Shown here one piece after another: positions 26,026 through 35,694 of a DNA stretch of 64,000 nt (position 1 is the first letter of the stretch; the number at the start of each line of letters is the position of its first letter). The stretch spans positions 62,001 through 126,000 of the forward strand of contig NZ_JASBRI010000001.1 in assembly GCF_030149515.1 (NCBI RefSeq), given 5' to 3'. The notes beneath the pieces are model-generated. The model was not told the origin of the DNA. It saw only the letters and a program-made list of their open reading frames with translations, and searched no databases. This stretch comes from Maricaulis sp. (GTDB lineage Bacteria > Pseudomonadota > Alphaproteobacteria > Caulobacterales > Maricaulaceae). A program made the translations under genes and the position numbers.

Positions 26026-27195
26026 ATGCGCGTGAGAACGATCACCATTGCACTGGGATTCGTCGCCATCTTCGGCGCCCTCTGGGTCATGTGGCCGGCG
26101 CCGGTCAGCCCCGCCTACTGGGACGAGCCGGAGCCGCCGGCCATGACGGGCCCGCTGGCACCGGACGCGGCCCTGCGCGAAGCGGCCCTCTATCCGGCCG
26201 GGCCGGCCGGCACCGCCGAGGGAATTGCCACCGGCGAGGACGGAACGGTCTATTTCGGCACGCCGGACGGGCGCATCCAGCGCCTGGCCGCCGGCGCACC
26301 GGACGGCGCGCCGATGCTGGAGGATGTCGCGCAGATCACCGACACGCGGATACTCGGGCTCGACTGGGTCCGGCCGGGGGTGCTGGGCATCGCCGCCGTC
26401 TCCGGACTGTACACTCTCGATCTGGATACCGGGCACCACCGTCTCGTCAGTACAGGCGTGCCGGCCCATTCCTACGGCTACATCAACGATCTCGCAGCGG
26501 CACCTGACGGAACGATCTATTTCACCGATTCCTCGACGCGCTGGGGTCATTCCGCGAACAATCCGGGCTATATCTACGATCTGCTGGAGAACAGGCCGAG
26601 CGGGGCCATCTATGCCTGGGACCCCGAACTGCATCAGTCCCGCCTCGTTCGGGACCGGCTATACTATCCCAACGGAATGGAGTTGGCGTCAGACGGCCGG
26701 TCACTCTTCATTGCCGAGTCGTTCCGGTATCGCATTCTCAGGCTCTGGATCGATGGTCCCAATGCCGGCAATATCGACATCCTCGCCGACAACCTGCCCG
26801 GCCTGCCCGACGGCATCGACTCCGACGGCCAGGGCCGCCTGTTCGTCGCAATGTCCACACGCCGCATCCCGCTGATGCGGACGCTGCACCGCAATCCGCC
26901 GCTTGCGCGGCTGATCGCCAAACTTCCCGGCTGGATGCGACCGTCCGGCGGACCTGCTCAGGGTTTCGTGCTCGTCATGGACGAGGCAACCGGTGCCCCG
27001 CTCGACACCCTGCACGACCCTGACGGTCGGCTATGCCTGCTCTCCAACGTGGATATTACGGCGGGCGGGTCGATCTGGCTCGGCTCAACCGATTGCGGCG
27101 TTATCGGTCGCCTCGCCCTGCCCGACCTGCCGGCCCCGTCCGGACAGCAGCCGGATACGGGACCGTCCGCCCCGCTCCTGTCGGAACATCGCTAA
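26026..27195 (+). CDS. SMP-30/strictosidine-synthase-like beta-propeller, membrane anchored
   Basis: A 389-residue protein with an N-terminal signal anchor (TITIALGFVAIFGALWVMW) and a six-bladed propeller of the strictosidine synthase/adipocyte membrane-associated protein type: GTAEGIATGEDGTVYFGTPDGRIQRL, GYINDLAAAPDGTIYFTDSSTRW, LYYPNGMELASDGRSLFIAESFRYRILRLW and LPGLPDGIDSDGQGRLFVAM. Members are lactonases or related hydrolases with a metal in the central channel; the substrate is unknown. The track start is 24 codons earlier; 26026 puts the anchor at the N-terminus. It lies 147 bases after the oxygenase gene on the same strand and converges on tkt. Confidence 0.82.
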   Translation: MRVRTITIALGFVAIFGALWVMWPAPVSPAYWDEPEPPAMTGPLAPDAALREAALYPAGPAGTAEGIATGEDGTVYFGTPDGRIQRLAAGAPDGAPMLEDVAQITDTRILGLDWVRPGVLGIAAVSGLYTLDLDTGHHRLVSTGVPAHSYGYINDLAAAPDGTIYFTDSSTRWGHSANNPGYIYDLLENRPSGAIYAWDPELHQSRLVRDRLYYPNGMELASDGRSLFIAESFRYRILRLWIDGPNAGNIDILADNLPGLPDGIDSDGQGRLFVAMSTRRIPLMRTLHRNPPLARLIAKLPGWMRPSGGPAQGFVLVMDEATGAPLDTLHDPDGRLCLLSNVDITAGGSIWLGSTDCGVIGRLALPDLPAPSGQQPDTGPSAPLLSEHR

Positions 27196-27208
27196 AGCGA
27201 CAAACGCC

Positions 27209-29191
27209 CTAGGACTTCAGCAGGCCTCGCGCGGCATCGGCGACTGCCTTCGCGGTGATGCCGAAATGGTCATAGAGCGCCTCGGCCGGAGCGCTGGCGC
27301 CGAAGCCTGTCATGCCGACAAAGGCACCCTCGCGGCCAATGATCCCGTCCCAGCCAAAACGCAGGGCCGCTTCCACCGCCACGCACGGAATGCCGGCCGG
27401 CACGACCTGGGCGCGATAGGCCGCGTCCTGGGCCTGGAAGCGTTCCAGGCAGGGCGCCGAGACGACGCGCGCCTCGATCCCCTCCGCCTTCAGCGCGGCT
27501 GCAGCGTCCACCGCCAGAGCGGTTTCCGTACCCGTCCCGATCAGCACGACATCCGGTGTCCGGTCGGTATCGGCCAGAATGTAGGCGCCTCGCTCGGAGC
27601 GGTTGTCGCGGCCGTTATCGTCGCGCAAATGCGGCACCTTCTGGCGCGACAGGGCCAGGATGGTGGGTCCCTCCAGGCGTTTCAGCGCCATTTCCCATGC
27701 CTCCGCCGTCTCCAGCGCGTCCGCCGGGCGGATCACCTCGACGTTCGGCATCGCGCGCAGCGAGGCCAGGGTCTCGACCGGCTGATGCGTGGGACCGTCC
27801 TCGCCCAGGCCGATGGAGTCGTGTGTCATCACATAGACGACTGGCTGGCCCATCAGGGCCGAAAGGCGGATCGAGGGGCGGCAATAGTCGGCGAAGACCA
27901 GGAAGGTCGCAACATGCGGCCGGAACCCGCCATGCAGCGACATACCGTTGGCGCAGGCCGCCATGCCATGCTCGCGCACACCGAAATGGATATACTGGCC
28001 GGCATAATCGCCCGCCTTCACTACACCGACATCCGGCGTTTTGGTCAGATTGGAGCCGGCCAGGTCCGCGGAGCCGCCAGCCAGGGCCGGCCACTCGCCA
28101 ATGATGGCCTCAAGCGCCTTGCCCGAGGCGGCACGGGTTGCCAGGGCGGGCTTGTCCTCGGCCACTTTCTGACGCCAGGCTTCCAGCGCCGTCAGCTCGC
28201 CCTGCCCCGGCTCGCCCGACAGCTGTGCCACGAAAGCATCGGCCTTGTCAGAGGCGGCCAGGCGTTCGGTCCAGGCCACGTGTTCGTCCGGCGCGCCGGC
28301 CGTGCGCCAGGCTTCCACGACCGGGTCGGGAATCTCGAACGGTCCGTGTTCCCAGCTCAGCGCCTTGCGGGCTCCGGCGATTTCCTCATCGCCCAGCGGC
28401 GCGCCATGGCTGGAAGCCTTGCCGGCCTTGGTCGGAGCGCCGTAGCCGATGGTGGTCTTGCAGGCGATCAGCACCGGCTGGTCCGAGGTTTTCGCAGCCT
28501 CGATCGCGGCATCGATGGCTGCCAGGTCGTGACCGTCGATGCGGGACACCGCCCAGCCGGCCGCCTCGAAGCGTTTCAGAACATCGGTCGATTCCGACAG
28601 TTCGGTCGGGCCGTCGATGGAAATCTCGTTGTCGTCCCAGAGCACGCACAGCCGGTTGAGCCCCAGATGGCCCGCCAGGGATATCGCCTCATGGCTGACA
28701 CCTTCCTGCAGGTCGCCGTCCGACGCGATTACCCAGGTACGATGATCGACCAGTTCGTCGCCGAAGCGCGCGTTCAGCATGCGCTCGGCAAGTGCCATGC
28801 CGACCGCCATGGAGATGCCCTGCCCCAGCGGTCCGGTGGTCGCTTCGACCCCCGGGGTGTGCCCGTATTCGGGATGGCCGGCCGTGATCGAGCCAAGCTG
28901 GCGGAACCGCTTGATCTGATCCAGCGTCATGTCTTCGAAACCGGTCAGATGGAGCAGCGAATAGAGCAGCATCGAACCGTGGCCGGCCGACAGCACGAAA
29001 CGATCGCGATCGGCCCAGGCGGGAGCGGCCGGATCGAATTTCAGGTGGCGGGACCAGAGAACCGTGGCAACGTCGGCCATGCCCATGGGCATGCCGGGGT
29101 GGCCGGAATTGGCGGCCTGCACGGCATCCATGGACAGGGCACGGATGGCATTCGCCATATCCGTCAGCGGCGTTCCGTTCGAAGCTTTCAT
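27209..29191 (-). CDS. tkt: Transketolase
   Basis: Thiamine-diphosphate enzyme of the pentose-phosphate and Calvin pathways. The 660 residues include [38 protein letters not shown], the diphosphate-binding [38 protein letters not shown] and the pyrimidine-binding part [15 protein letters not shown], whose Glu activates the cofactor. Length is normal. It lies about 50 bases downstream of pgi, a sensible sugar-phosphate pair. Confidence 0.97.
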   Translation of the reverse strand: MKASNGTPLTDMANAIRALSMDAVQAANSGHPGMPMGMADVATVLWSRHLKFDPAAPAWADRDRFVLSAGHGSMLLYSLLHLTGFEDMTLDQIKRFRQLGSITAGHPEYGHTPGVEATTGPLGQGISMAVGMALAERMLNARFGDELVDHRTWVIASDGDLQEGVSHEAISLAGHLGLNRLCVLWDDNEISIDGPTELSESTDVLKRFEAAGWAVSRIDGHDLAAIDAAIEAAKTSDQPVLIACKTTIGYGAPTKAGKASSHGAPLGDEEIAGARKALSWEHGPFEIPDPVVEAWRTAGAPDEHVAWTERLAASDKADAFVAQLSGEPGQGELTALEAWRQKVAEDKPALATRAASGKALEAIIGEWPALAGGSADLAGSNLTKTPDVGVVKAGDYAGQYIHFGVREHGMAACANGMSLHGGFRPHVATFLVFADYCRPSIRLSALMGQPVVYVMTHDSIGLGEDGPTHQPVETLASLRAMPNVEVIRPADALETAEAWEMALKRLEGPTILALSRQKVPHLRDDNGRDNRSERGAYILADTDRTPDVVLIGTGTETALAVDAAAALKAEGIEARVVSAPCLERFQAQDAAYRAQVVPAGIPCVAVEAALRFGWDGIIGREGAFVGMTGFGASAPAEALYDHFGITAKAVADAARGLLKS

Positions 29192-29242
29192 CCGGCGATC
29201 TCCTGCGCTCTGCCGATTGGCGGCCCCGGCGCTCGTCGGAGA

Positions 29243-30796
29243 TCAGTCTCCGATCAGACCGGTACGGGCCAGCAAGGCTTTCGTCGACGCGTCATACTCG
29301 GATATGTCGCCGTCCAAAATCCCCTTGGTCAGAACTTTTCCCAGCTCAACGCCCCATTGGTCGAACGGATTGATGTCGTACATCACGCTCTCGACGAAAA
29401 CCTTGTGCTCTTGCAACGCGATAAGCGCACCAAGTGTGCGCGGCGTCAAATCGTCGAGCAGGATGGTCGCCGAAGGCCGCCCGCCGGGCATCGACTTGTG
29501 CGAAGCCAGCGCCGGCTCTACCGCCGGATCGATCCGGCGGCCGTCCAGCAGGGCGGCCCCCTGTGCGGCCATGTTCGCCGCCAGCGCCCGTTCGCGCGGA
29601 TTGTCGCTGGCGAAATGCCGGGCGATGCCGATGAAGTCGACAGGCACGACATCCTTGCCCTGATGCAGCCATTGGAAGAAGGAGTGCTGGATTTCCGTTC
29701 CGGACCCGCCCCAGACGAGCGCACCGCCCGGCGTCGGCCCCGGATGCCCGGCAATGGTCACGGACTTTCCAAGCGATTCCATCTCCAGCTGCTGGAAATA
29801 GTCGGCCAGCTTGCCCAGCCGGGCCGAATAGGCGGCCACGCAGCGGCTTGGATAGCCCAGGGCCGCGCGGTTCCAGACATCGACGAGACCCTTGAGGACC
29901 GGGAGATTGTCTTCCAGCGGAGCAACGGCAAAGTGGGAATCCATGTCGCGCGCGCCCGCCCGGAAATCGGCGAACAGGTCCGGGCCCTGCCCGATCTCCA
30001 GTGCCAGACCAACCGCCGACCAGACTGAATAGCGCCCGCCCACCCAATCGGGGAAATCGAACACCCTGTCCGGGTCGATACCGAAGGCGCGCGCCTTGTC
30101 CGGCGCCGCCGAGGCCGCTGCAAAATGGGCACCCGCCCGTTCCGGGCCGATCTTGCCGGCCAGCCAGTCGCGTGCGGCCTCGCCGGACATCAGGGTTTCC
30201 TGCGTGGAAAAGGATTTCGATGCGACGATGAAGAGGACGGTTTCCGGGTCCGCGCCCGCCACCGCGTGCTGGAGATCGCTGGGATCCAGGCTGGCAACAA
30301 ATCGCATCTGCGGCCCCGAACCTGTGTGATCGGCCAGGGCATCGGCAATCAGGCGCGGCCCCAGATCGGATCCGCCAATACCGATATTCACCACGCGTTC
30401 GATCGGCTTGCCCGAGGGCGCGTAGGCCCCGCTGCGAACCTGCTCGGCAAAGGCGCGGGTCTGCGCCTGCGTCCGCTCGACGAGTTCGGCCTCCTGCGAA
30501 CCGGAGATCCGTGCGCCCTGCCGGTACGCCATGTGCAGCGCCGGGCGGCCTTCCGTGGGATTGACAATCCCGCCCGAAAGCAGCTTTTCGCGCTTCTCCT
30601 CGAGGCCGGCCTTTCGCGCGGCATCGATCAATGCATCCAGCGTCACCGTATCGAGGCGTTGCTTGGTCGCGTCGAATTCCACGCCGGCGGCGCGCCGGAT
30701 CATACGGTTCGCCCGGTCGCCGGCCGCGTCGGCAAGAGCGCGAAGGGTCTCGCCCTTCAGGCGATCGGCGTGTTGAAGCAGGTCGGGAGTGAGCAC
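29243..30796 (-). CDS. pgi: Glucose-6-phosphate isomerase
   Basis: Interconverts glucose-6-phosphate and fructose-6-phosphate. The 517 residues contain VNIGIGGSDLGPRLIADAL, SKSFSTQETL (sugar phosphate loop), FPDWVGGRYSVWSAVGL, GGSGTEIQHSFFQWLHQGKDVVPVDFIG and QEHKVFVESVMYDINPFDQWGVELGK, the PGI signatures with catalytic Glu, His and Lys. The start is GTG. Together with manC and the AGE epimerase nearby it supplies hexose phosphates for surface sugars. Confidence 0.97.
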   Translation of the reverse strand: MLTPDLLQHADRLKGETLRALADAAGDRANRMIRRAAGVEFDATKQRLDTVTLDALIDAARKAGLEEKREKLLSGGIVNPTEGRPALHMAYRQGARISGSQEAELVERTQAQTRAFAEQVRSGAYAPSGKPIERVVNIGIGGSDLGPRLIADALADHTGSGPQMRFVASLDPSDLQHAVAGADPETVLFIVASKSFSTQETLMSGEAARDWLAGKIGPERAGAHFAAASAAPDKARAFGIDPDRVFDFPDWVGGRYSVWSAVGLALEIGQGPDLFADFRAGARDMDSHFAVAPLEDNLPVLKGLVDVWNRAALGYPSRCVAAYSARLGKLADYFQQLEMESLGKSVTIAGHPGPTPGGALVWGGSGTEIQHSFFQWLHQGKDVVPVDFIGIARHFASDNPRERALAANMAAQGAALLDGRRIDPAVEPALASHKSMPGGRPSATILLDDLTPRTLGALIALQEHKVFVESVMYDINPFDQWGVELGKVLTKGILDGDISEYDASTKALLARTGLIGD

Positions 30797-30872
30797 TGGA
30801 TTGTCCTATTCATGCCGTGTTGCGACGAGGGTAATGGTAGCGCTCCCATAAGACAATATGGTCAGCATCCGA

Positions 30873-32006
30873 TCAGTGCTCCCGGGTCCCCAGCGCATCC
30901 AGTTCGAGCAGACAGCCAAGCACATGATAGAGCGTGCTGGCCGGCATGTCCGACGATACACCGCTCCCGTCTTCCGCCACCGCATCGATCCAGCCGCCGG
31001 GGACCGCCGGCTCCAGATGATGCCGGTAGAGCGCCGCACAGGCCGACTTCAGGGCCTTCTCGCCGCAAGCACTGCCACGAACCGCCTCGACCGCCGCGGC
31101 GCGAACCCACTCGGTCTGCATCCAGGTGCGCGACCCCGCGTCCAGAGCCTCGCCCGACGGTGTCATGCGGGCCATCAGCAAGCCCGTGCGTGTATTCACG
31201 CCGGAGGTCATGGCCTGCGCGAACAGGACAACACCGGCCGGGGCGGCCGGCGCTCCGGTCAACCGGCTGTATTCGGCCAGCAACCAGACCCACTCGCACA
31301 GATGACCCGGTTCGACGATATGGCCCTTTTCCCCGTGCGGAACCCAGTCGGCGCGGAAGAACTCGCGCAGGACCCCATGTCCGCTGTCGTAGAAATGCCT
31401 GTCGAACAGCGTCCGGATGGCGTCGAGCCGCGGGCGCAACCCTTCATCGCCGGCAACCTCGTAAAGGGCCAGCAGGGCCTCGAACAGGTGCATGTGGGGA
31501 TTCTGCCGCCGCGGCAGCAGGTCTGCGCCGATGGCTTCCACATAGCCGCCCCGGGGGTCGGCCATGTGATCGTCCAGAAAGGCCAGCGTGTCGTAGGCCA
31601 TGTCGCGATAGCGCGTCTCGCCGGTCGCCTTGTAGACCCAGGCGCAGGCCAGAATGACAAAGGCCTGGTCGTAAAGATCCCGGCGCGTATCGCGCACCGA
31701 ACCGTCGTCATTGAGTGTATGCACCCAGCCCGGTTCGCCGCCGACATTCCAGGCGAGTTTGTAAAGCCGGTCCAGGCCGCCGGTTGCCAGATCGAGGCGG
31801 TCGAGCCATCCCTCATGCGCACATCGCGCGAAAACATAGGCCTGGCGTGCCTGAACCCTCACCCGGCGGACATCGCCGCGAACACCCGCGCCCTGCAGGT
31901 CGAGGGTTTCGTAGAAGCCGCCGCCGCGCTCGTCCCAGCTGTGGTCCGACCAGAAGGGCAGAGCCTGATGACGTCCCCATTCCAGCAATCGGCGTATCTC
32001 GGCCAC
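30873..32006 (-). CDS. AGE-family sugar epimerase/isomerase
   Basis: A 377-residue (alpha/alpha)6-barrel protein of the N-acylglucosamine 2-epimerase/mannose isomerase family. Landmarks are LPFWSDHSWDERGGGFYETLDLQG, VRVQARQAYVFARCAHEGW, RDLYDQAFVILACAWVYKATGE, NPHMHLFEALLALYEV and IVEPGHLCEWVWLLAEYSRLTG, whose His residues form the catalytic pair. The conserved RVQARQ and EPGH motifs are as in mannose-6-phosphate or mannose isomerase types; substrate not decided by sequence. Start is GTG after a GGGGGG stretch. It lies 76 bases upstream of pgi on the same strand. Confidence 0.85.
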   Translation of the reverse strand: MAEIRRLLEWGRHQALPFWSDHSWDERGGGFYETLDLQGAGVRGDVRRVRVQARQAYVFARCAHEGWLDRLDLATGGLDRLYKLAWNVGGEPGWVHTLNDDGSVRDTRRDLYDQAFVILACAWVYKATGETRYRDMAYDTLAFLDDHMADPRGGYVEAIGADLLPRRQNPHMHLFEALLALYEVAGDEGLRPRLDAIRTLFDRHFYDSGHGVLREFFRADWVPHGEKGHIVEPGHLCEWVWLLAEYSRLTGAPAAPAGVVLFAQAMTSGVNTRTGLLMARMTPSGEALDAGSRTWMQTEWVRAAAVEAVRGSACGEKALKSACAALYRHHLEPAVPGGWIDAVAEDGSGVSSDMPASTLYHVLGCLLELDALGTREH

Positions 32007-32041
32007 GTCGTCCCCCCGTGATGACCGCCGCCGCGGCGGGC

Positions 32042-32803
32042 CTAGCCTAGCGCGGCCATATCCTCATCCGAGACATCGAAATTGGCGTAGACATTCTGCA
32101 CGTCGTCGCAGTCTTCCAGCGCTTCCATCATCTTCATCAGCGTGGCGACCTTGTCGCCCGTGACCTCGATCAGGTTCTGCGCACGCCAGACCAGTTTTGC
32201 CGAAGCCGGGTCGTCGAACTTCTCCGACAGTGCGCCGACAACATCCATCAGATCCTCGCGCGCCGTATAGATGACATGCTGGCCTTCCTCGTCCTCGTCG
32301 CCGTCTTCGGACGTCACATCCTCGGCGCCGGCCTCGATCGCCGCTTCCATCATCGCGTCCTCGTCCGCGGTGGACAGCGGATAGCGGATCTCGCCGACAT
32401 TATCGAACATGAACGCGACCGAGCCCGTCTCGCCCATATTGCCGCCATTCTTGGCAAAGGCCGTGCGCACTTCCGCTGCGGCGCGGTTGCGGTTATCGGT
32501 CGAGACCTCGACGATCACACCGACGCCCGCCGGGCCGAAGCCCTCGTAACGGATATCCTCATAGGCCTCGCCGTCACCGCCGGACGCCTTGTCGATCGCG
32601 CGCTGGATATTGTCCTTGGGCATCGACTGGCCCTTGGCATTGGCGATTGCCAGACGCAGGCGCGGATTGGCGTCGGGGTCCGGACCGCCCATCTTCGCGG
32701 CGATGGAGATTTCCTTGGACAGGCGCGAGAACAGTTTGGAACGCAGCTTGTCCTGACGGCCCTTGCGGTGCTGGATATTGGCCCATTTGGAATGTCCGGC
32801 CAT
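32042..32803 (-). CDS. yebC: YebC/PmpR-family regulatory/translation protein
   Basis: A 253-residue protein: [50 protein letters not shown] is the family N-terminus, followed by [50 protein letters not shown]. Members act as DNA-binding regulators or assist translation of proline stretches. The track start lies 22 codons earlier; the conserved MAGHSKW sets the start. In many Proteobacteria yebC neighbours ruvC; here it is 9 kb away beside manC. Confidence 0.95.
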   Translation of the reverse strand: MAGHSKWANIQHRKGRQDKLRSKLFSRLSKEISIAAKMGGPDPDANPRLRLAIANAKGQSMPKDNIQRAIDKASGGDGEAYEDIRYEGFGPAGVGVIVEVSTDNRNRAAAEVRTAFAKNGGNMGETGSVAFMFDNVGEIRYPLSTADEDAMMEAAIEAGAEDVTSEDGDEDEEGQHVIYTAREDLMDVVGALSEKFDDPASAKLVWRAQNLIEVTGDKVATLMKMMEALEDCDDVQNVYANFDVSDEDMAALG

Positions 32804-32892
32804 GGTCGGGATCCCTCTTCCTGCGGATTCGAGGCGCCTTGCATACCCACAATGCCGGGAATTGGCCACTGGGCAGGGCAGAACGGGGAATA

Positions 32893-33975
32893 TCAGAGCA
32901 GGTCGCCGCGGCCTTCCGCCTTCAGCCGCTCCACTATCGTCTTGACGTCCTGACAGGTGTCGCGGCGCGTCACCAGGACGGCATCCTCGGTGGTCACGAC
33001 GACCAGATCCTCAACGCCGATCACGCCGACCTTCTGGCCGGAGGACAGCACATAGCTGTTGCGCGTCCCGACCAGTTCGACATCGCCGCGCACCGCATTG
33101 CCGTCGGCATCCTTGTCGGCGATCGACCAGAGCGCGCTCCAGGCGCCGACATCCGACCAGCCGACATCGGCTGGCACGACCACGGCCTTGTCGGTGCGCT
33201 CCATGACGGCGTAGTCGAAGGAGATGGAGGGGCAGGCCTCGAACGGCTCAGGATCCAGCAGAATCTTGCTGCCCGACACCTCCGCCCGCTGCACCGCCGC
33301 CGTACAGGCGTCCAGCACGTCGCTGCAATGCGCGCGCATTTCGGCCTGGAGGCGGCCGGCACCGAACAGGAAGATCCCGGCATTCCAGTAATAGCCGCCA
33401 TCGGCGAGAAACGCCCGGGCGCGTTCCAGGTCGGGCTTTTCGGTGAACTTGGCCACCGTGTACCCGCCCTCCAGTGCCTCGCCGCGCTGGATATAGCCAT
33501 AGCCGGTTTCCGGACTGTCCGGCTGGATCCCGAAGGTGACGACATGCCCCTGTCCGGCCAGTCCCGCCCCGACGCCAACGGCCTGGCGGAAGCCGGGCAC
33601 GTCGCGGATGTGATGATCGGCCGGCAGCAGGAGGATCAGCGCTTCCTCGCCGTGCACGCGGCGCACCAGCTCCGCGGCCACCGCGGCGACCGGCGCGGTA
33701 TTGCGGCCGAAAGGTTCGACGACATAGTGGGACGGCGCCGTGCCCAGGGCCTCCAGCTGGGCGCGCGCCAGATCGTGCTGGCGCTCGTTGAGGACGACGA
33801 TGGGCGTTTCGAAATCGAAACCCTCGCCCGCACCCGAGACCCGGCGGACGGTTTCCTGCACCATTGTCATGTCGGTGACCAGCGCATGCAGCTGCTTGGG
33901 CAGCGCGGCGCGGGACAGCGGCCAGAGCCGGGTCCCGGAACCACCCGACATGATGACGGGAACAATGCGTGTCAC
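32893..33975 (-). CDS. manC: Mannose-1-phosphate guanylyltransferase (short form)
   Basis: Makes GDP-mannose from mannose-1-phosphate and GTP. The 360 residues contain the pyrophosphorylase motif [28 protein letters not shown], the [14 protein letters not shown] zinc-independent core and [10 protein letters not shown]. The C-terminal mannose-6-phosphate isomerase domain of the bifunctional enzyme is absent, so isomerase activity must come from another protein. Start is a GTG, because the conserved core begins within a few residues. It could serve the glycan island at 46-64 kb. Confidence 0.93.
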   Translation of the reverse strand: MTRIVPVIMSGGSGTRLWPLSRAALPKQLHALVTDMTMVQETVRRVSGAGEGFDFETPIVVLNERQHDLARAQLEALGTAPSHYVVEPFGRNTAPVAAVAAELVRRVHGEEALILLLPADHHIRDVPGFRQAVGVGAGLAGQGHVVTFGIQPDSPETGYGYIQRGEALEGGYTVAKFTEKPDLERARAFLADGGYYWNAGIFLFGAGRLQAEMRAHCSDVLDACTAAVQRAEVSGSKILLDPEPFEACPSISFDYAVMERTDKAVVVPADVGWSDVGAWSALWSIADKDADGNAVRGDVELVGTRNSYVLSSGQKVGVIGVEDLVVVTTEDAVLVTRRDTCQDVKTIVERLKAEGRGDLL

Positions 33976-34126
33976 TGAAAACCCCTGTCTGTGCCGCGCC
34001 CGAATGTTCCCGCCCCGGCGCAACGGATCAAGCCGGAGGCACAGTCGCCATGCCGGTATGCCTACTACCAGGCGCGGTACACGTTCAAGCTCGTGACAGC
34101 CCGGAACCGCGCACCGGCCTACAGTC

Positions 34127-34393
34127 TCAGCGATCCCGTCCGGCCCGGCCCTGTGTCGTCGGCGGAAAATCGCGCCTGGTAAGATAGATCAGCAACCGGC
34201 CGAGAAGATCGGCACTGTCGGTCTGGACAACACGAATATGCGCCTCGTCATCCTGGAGACTGCTCGTGAAGAGGCAGGCGTCCGCTCCCGCACTGTCGCC
34301 CGCCGCGCCGCATGACCGCAGGAATTCGGCGATGTGCCGGTCGAAAACGAAAGCGTCCTGTGCCCGTTCGAACCGGATTGTCTGCCTGAACAT
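34127..34393 (-). CDS. Small hypothetical protein
   Basis: An 88-residue frame, MFRQTIRFERAQDAFVFDRHIAEFLRSCG, ending TDSADLLGRLLIYLTRRDFPP. Composition is protein-like (balanced charged and hydrophobic residues, no Arg/Pro excess), unlike the shadow ORFs. GGGGGAGG precedes the ATG at 34393 at rather short spacing; an ATG at 34405 is possible. No family recognised. It lies between manC and the metallophosphoesterase, same strand. Confidence 0.5.
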   Translation of the reverse strand: MFRQTIRFERAQDAFVFDRHIAEFLRSCGAAGDSAGADACLFTSSLQDDEAHIRVVQTDSADLLGRLLIYLTRRDFPPTTQGRAGRDR

Positions 34394-34632
34394 CGCCTCC
34401 CCCATATCGCAACGGCCGCTGCTTGCGCGAAGGAAGACCGTTCCCCTCACTCCCGACACGCATCGCCAGACCGCGATCCCCAGCCGGTCCCGCCTGTTCT
34501 GACCAGAGCGTGCAGCGGGACTATACCGGACCGGAGTGATCGTCGTCACGGCCGGGGGTGACCGATGCTATCGCTCCCGCACGCTGGCGCAATGCCGAGC
34601 GCAACCGGCTGAGAACACAGCCCGGTGTCCGG

Positions 34633-35448
34633 TCAGGCCGGGATGTGTTCCGACAGCTGGCCGCCGATCCGGATGGGCTCGCAGCGTGTTGCCAGGCCGG
34701 TTGCGTCGTCGGTTTCCACGAATACGCCGCTCAGTGTCGCCTCGCCCGTGGCGGGCTCGAAACGGGCCGTGCGCATGCGGGTGGTGAAGCGGCGCAGGGG
34801 CTCTTCCTTGTCCATGCCGATCACGCTGTCATAGTCGCCGCACATGCCGGCATCGGTCTGATAGGCGGTGCCGCCCGGCAGGATCCGGGTGTCGGACGTC
34901 GGCACGTGTGTATGCGTCCCCACGACCAGGCTCGCCCGGCCGTCACAGAACACACCCATCGCCGTCTTCTCGCTCGTCGCCTCTCCGTGGAAGTCGAGGA
35001 TCACGGCATCCGCCACCGTCCCCAGCGGGGCCGCGGAGAGTTCCCGCTCGACCGCCGCAAAGGGATCGTCCAGCGTCTCCATGAAGAGATTGCCCATGGC
35101 ATTGATGACCAGGACGCGGCGTCCGTCCGGCAGATCGTAGAGATTGGCGCCCGCGCCGGGTGTGGACCCCACCGGATAGTTGGCCGGCCGCAACAGGCGC
35201 GGCTCGCGCTCGATATAGGTCAGGGCCTCGCGCTGGTCCCAGGCGTGATTGCCCAGGGTGAGCACGTCCACGCCGAGATCGAACAGCTGGTTGCAGATCT
35301 TTTCGGTCGTGCCGAATCCGGCCGCCGCGTTCTCCGCATTCACCACGACAAAATCCAGACCCAGCCGCTTGCGGAGATCGGGCAGGTGCATCTCGACCGC
35401 GCGGCGGCCGGTCTTGCCGACAATATCTCCGAAAAAGGCTAGGCGCAT
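34633..35448 (-). CDS. ymdB: YmdB-type metallophosphoesterase (TIGR00282 family)
   Basis: A 271-residue dinuclear-metal phosphodiesterase related to Bacillus YmdB, which hydrolyses 2',3'-cyclic nucleotides. Metal ligands are seen in FFGDIVGKTGRRAV (Asp), VVNAENAAAGFG (Glu/Asn), LGNHAWDQ (Asn/His), DFHGEATSEK (His) and GTHTHVPTSD (His pair). The track start is 20 codons earlier; MRLAFFGDIVG is the family N-terminus. In Alphaproteobacteria it is often near yebC, as here (2 kb). Confidence 0.92.
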   Translation of the reverse strand: MRLAFFGDIVGKTGRRAVEMHLPDLRKRLGLDFVVVNAENAAAGFGTTEKICNQLFDLGVDVLTLGNHAWDQREALTYIEREPRLLRPANYPVGSTPGAGANLYDLPDGRRVLVINAMGNLFMETLDDPFAAVERELSAAPLGTVADAVILDFHGEATSEKTAMGVFCDGRASLVVGTHTHVPTSDTRILPGGTAYQTDAGMCGDYDSVIGMDKEEPLRRFTTRMRTARFEPATGEATLSGVFVETDDATGLATRCEPIRIGGQLSEHIPA

Positions 35449-35694
35449 GAATCGAGGCTCCGCTTGACTAAGGCCGTCGATATGGCCCATCCGCTTCGCA
35501 AAGTCCAAGTCATCGCTGATGCAGGTCTGCGGGGGACGGCCCTACATCACGGATGCGTTGGGATGGCCCTCATCCGGCGCACGGAAAAATGCGGAGATCA
35601 GCCACCCTATTCGCCGCAAAATACGCGGTGAATACCTAGCCTTTGTGGTGACCCACGCGCCCTATCCCGACCGCCGACTTTACAAGTCCGGCGC

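Noticed and set aside
26993-30028. 1011-residue plus-strand ORF
   Set aside because: Lies opposite tkt and pgi, which have full motif sets. Its Gly/Arg/His/Gln-rich composition is that of a high-GC shadow frame.
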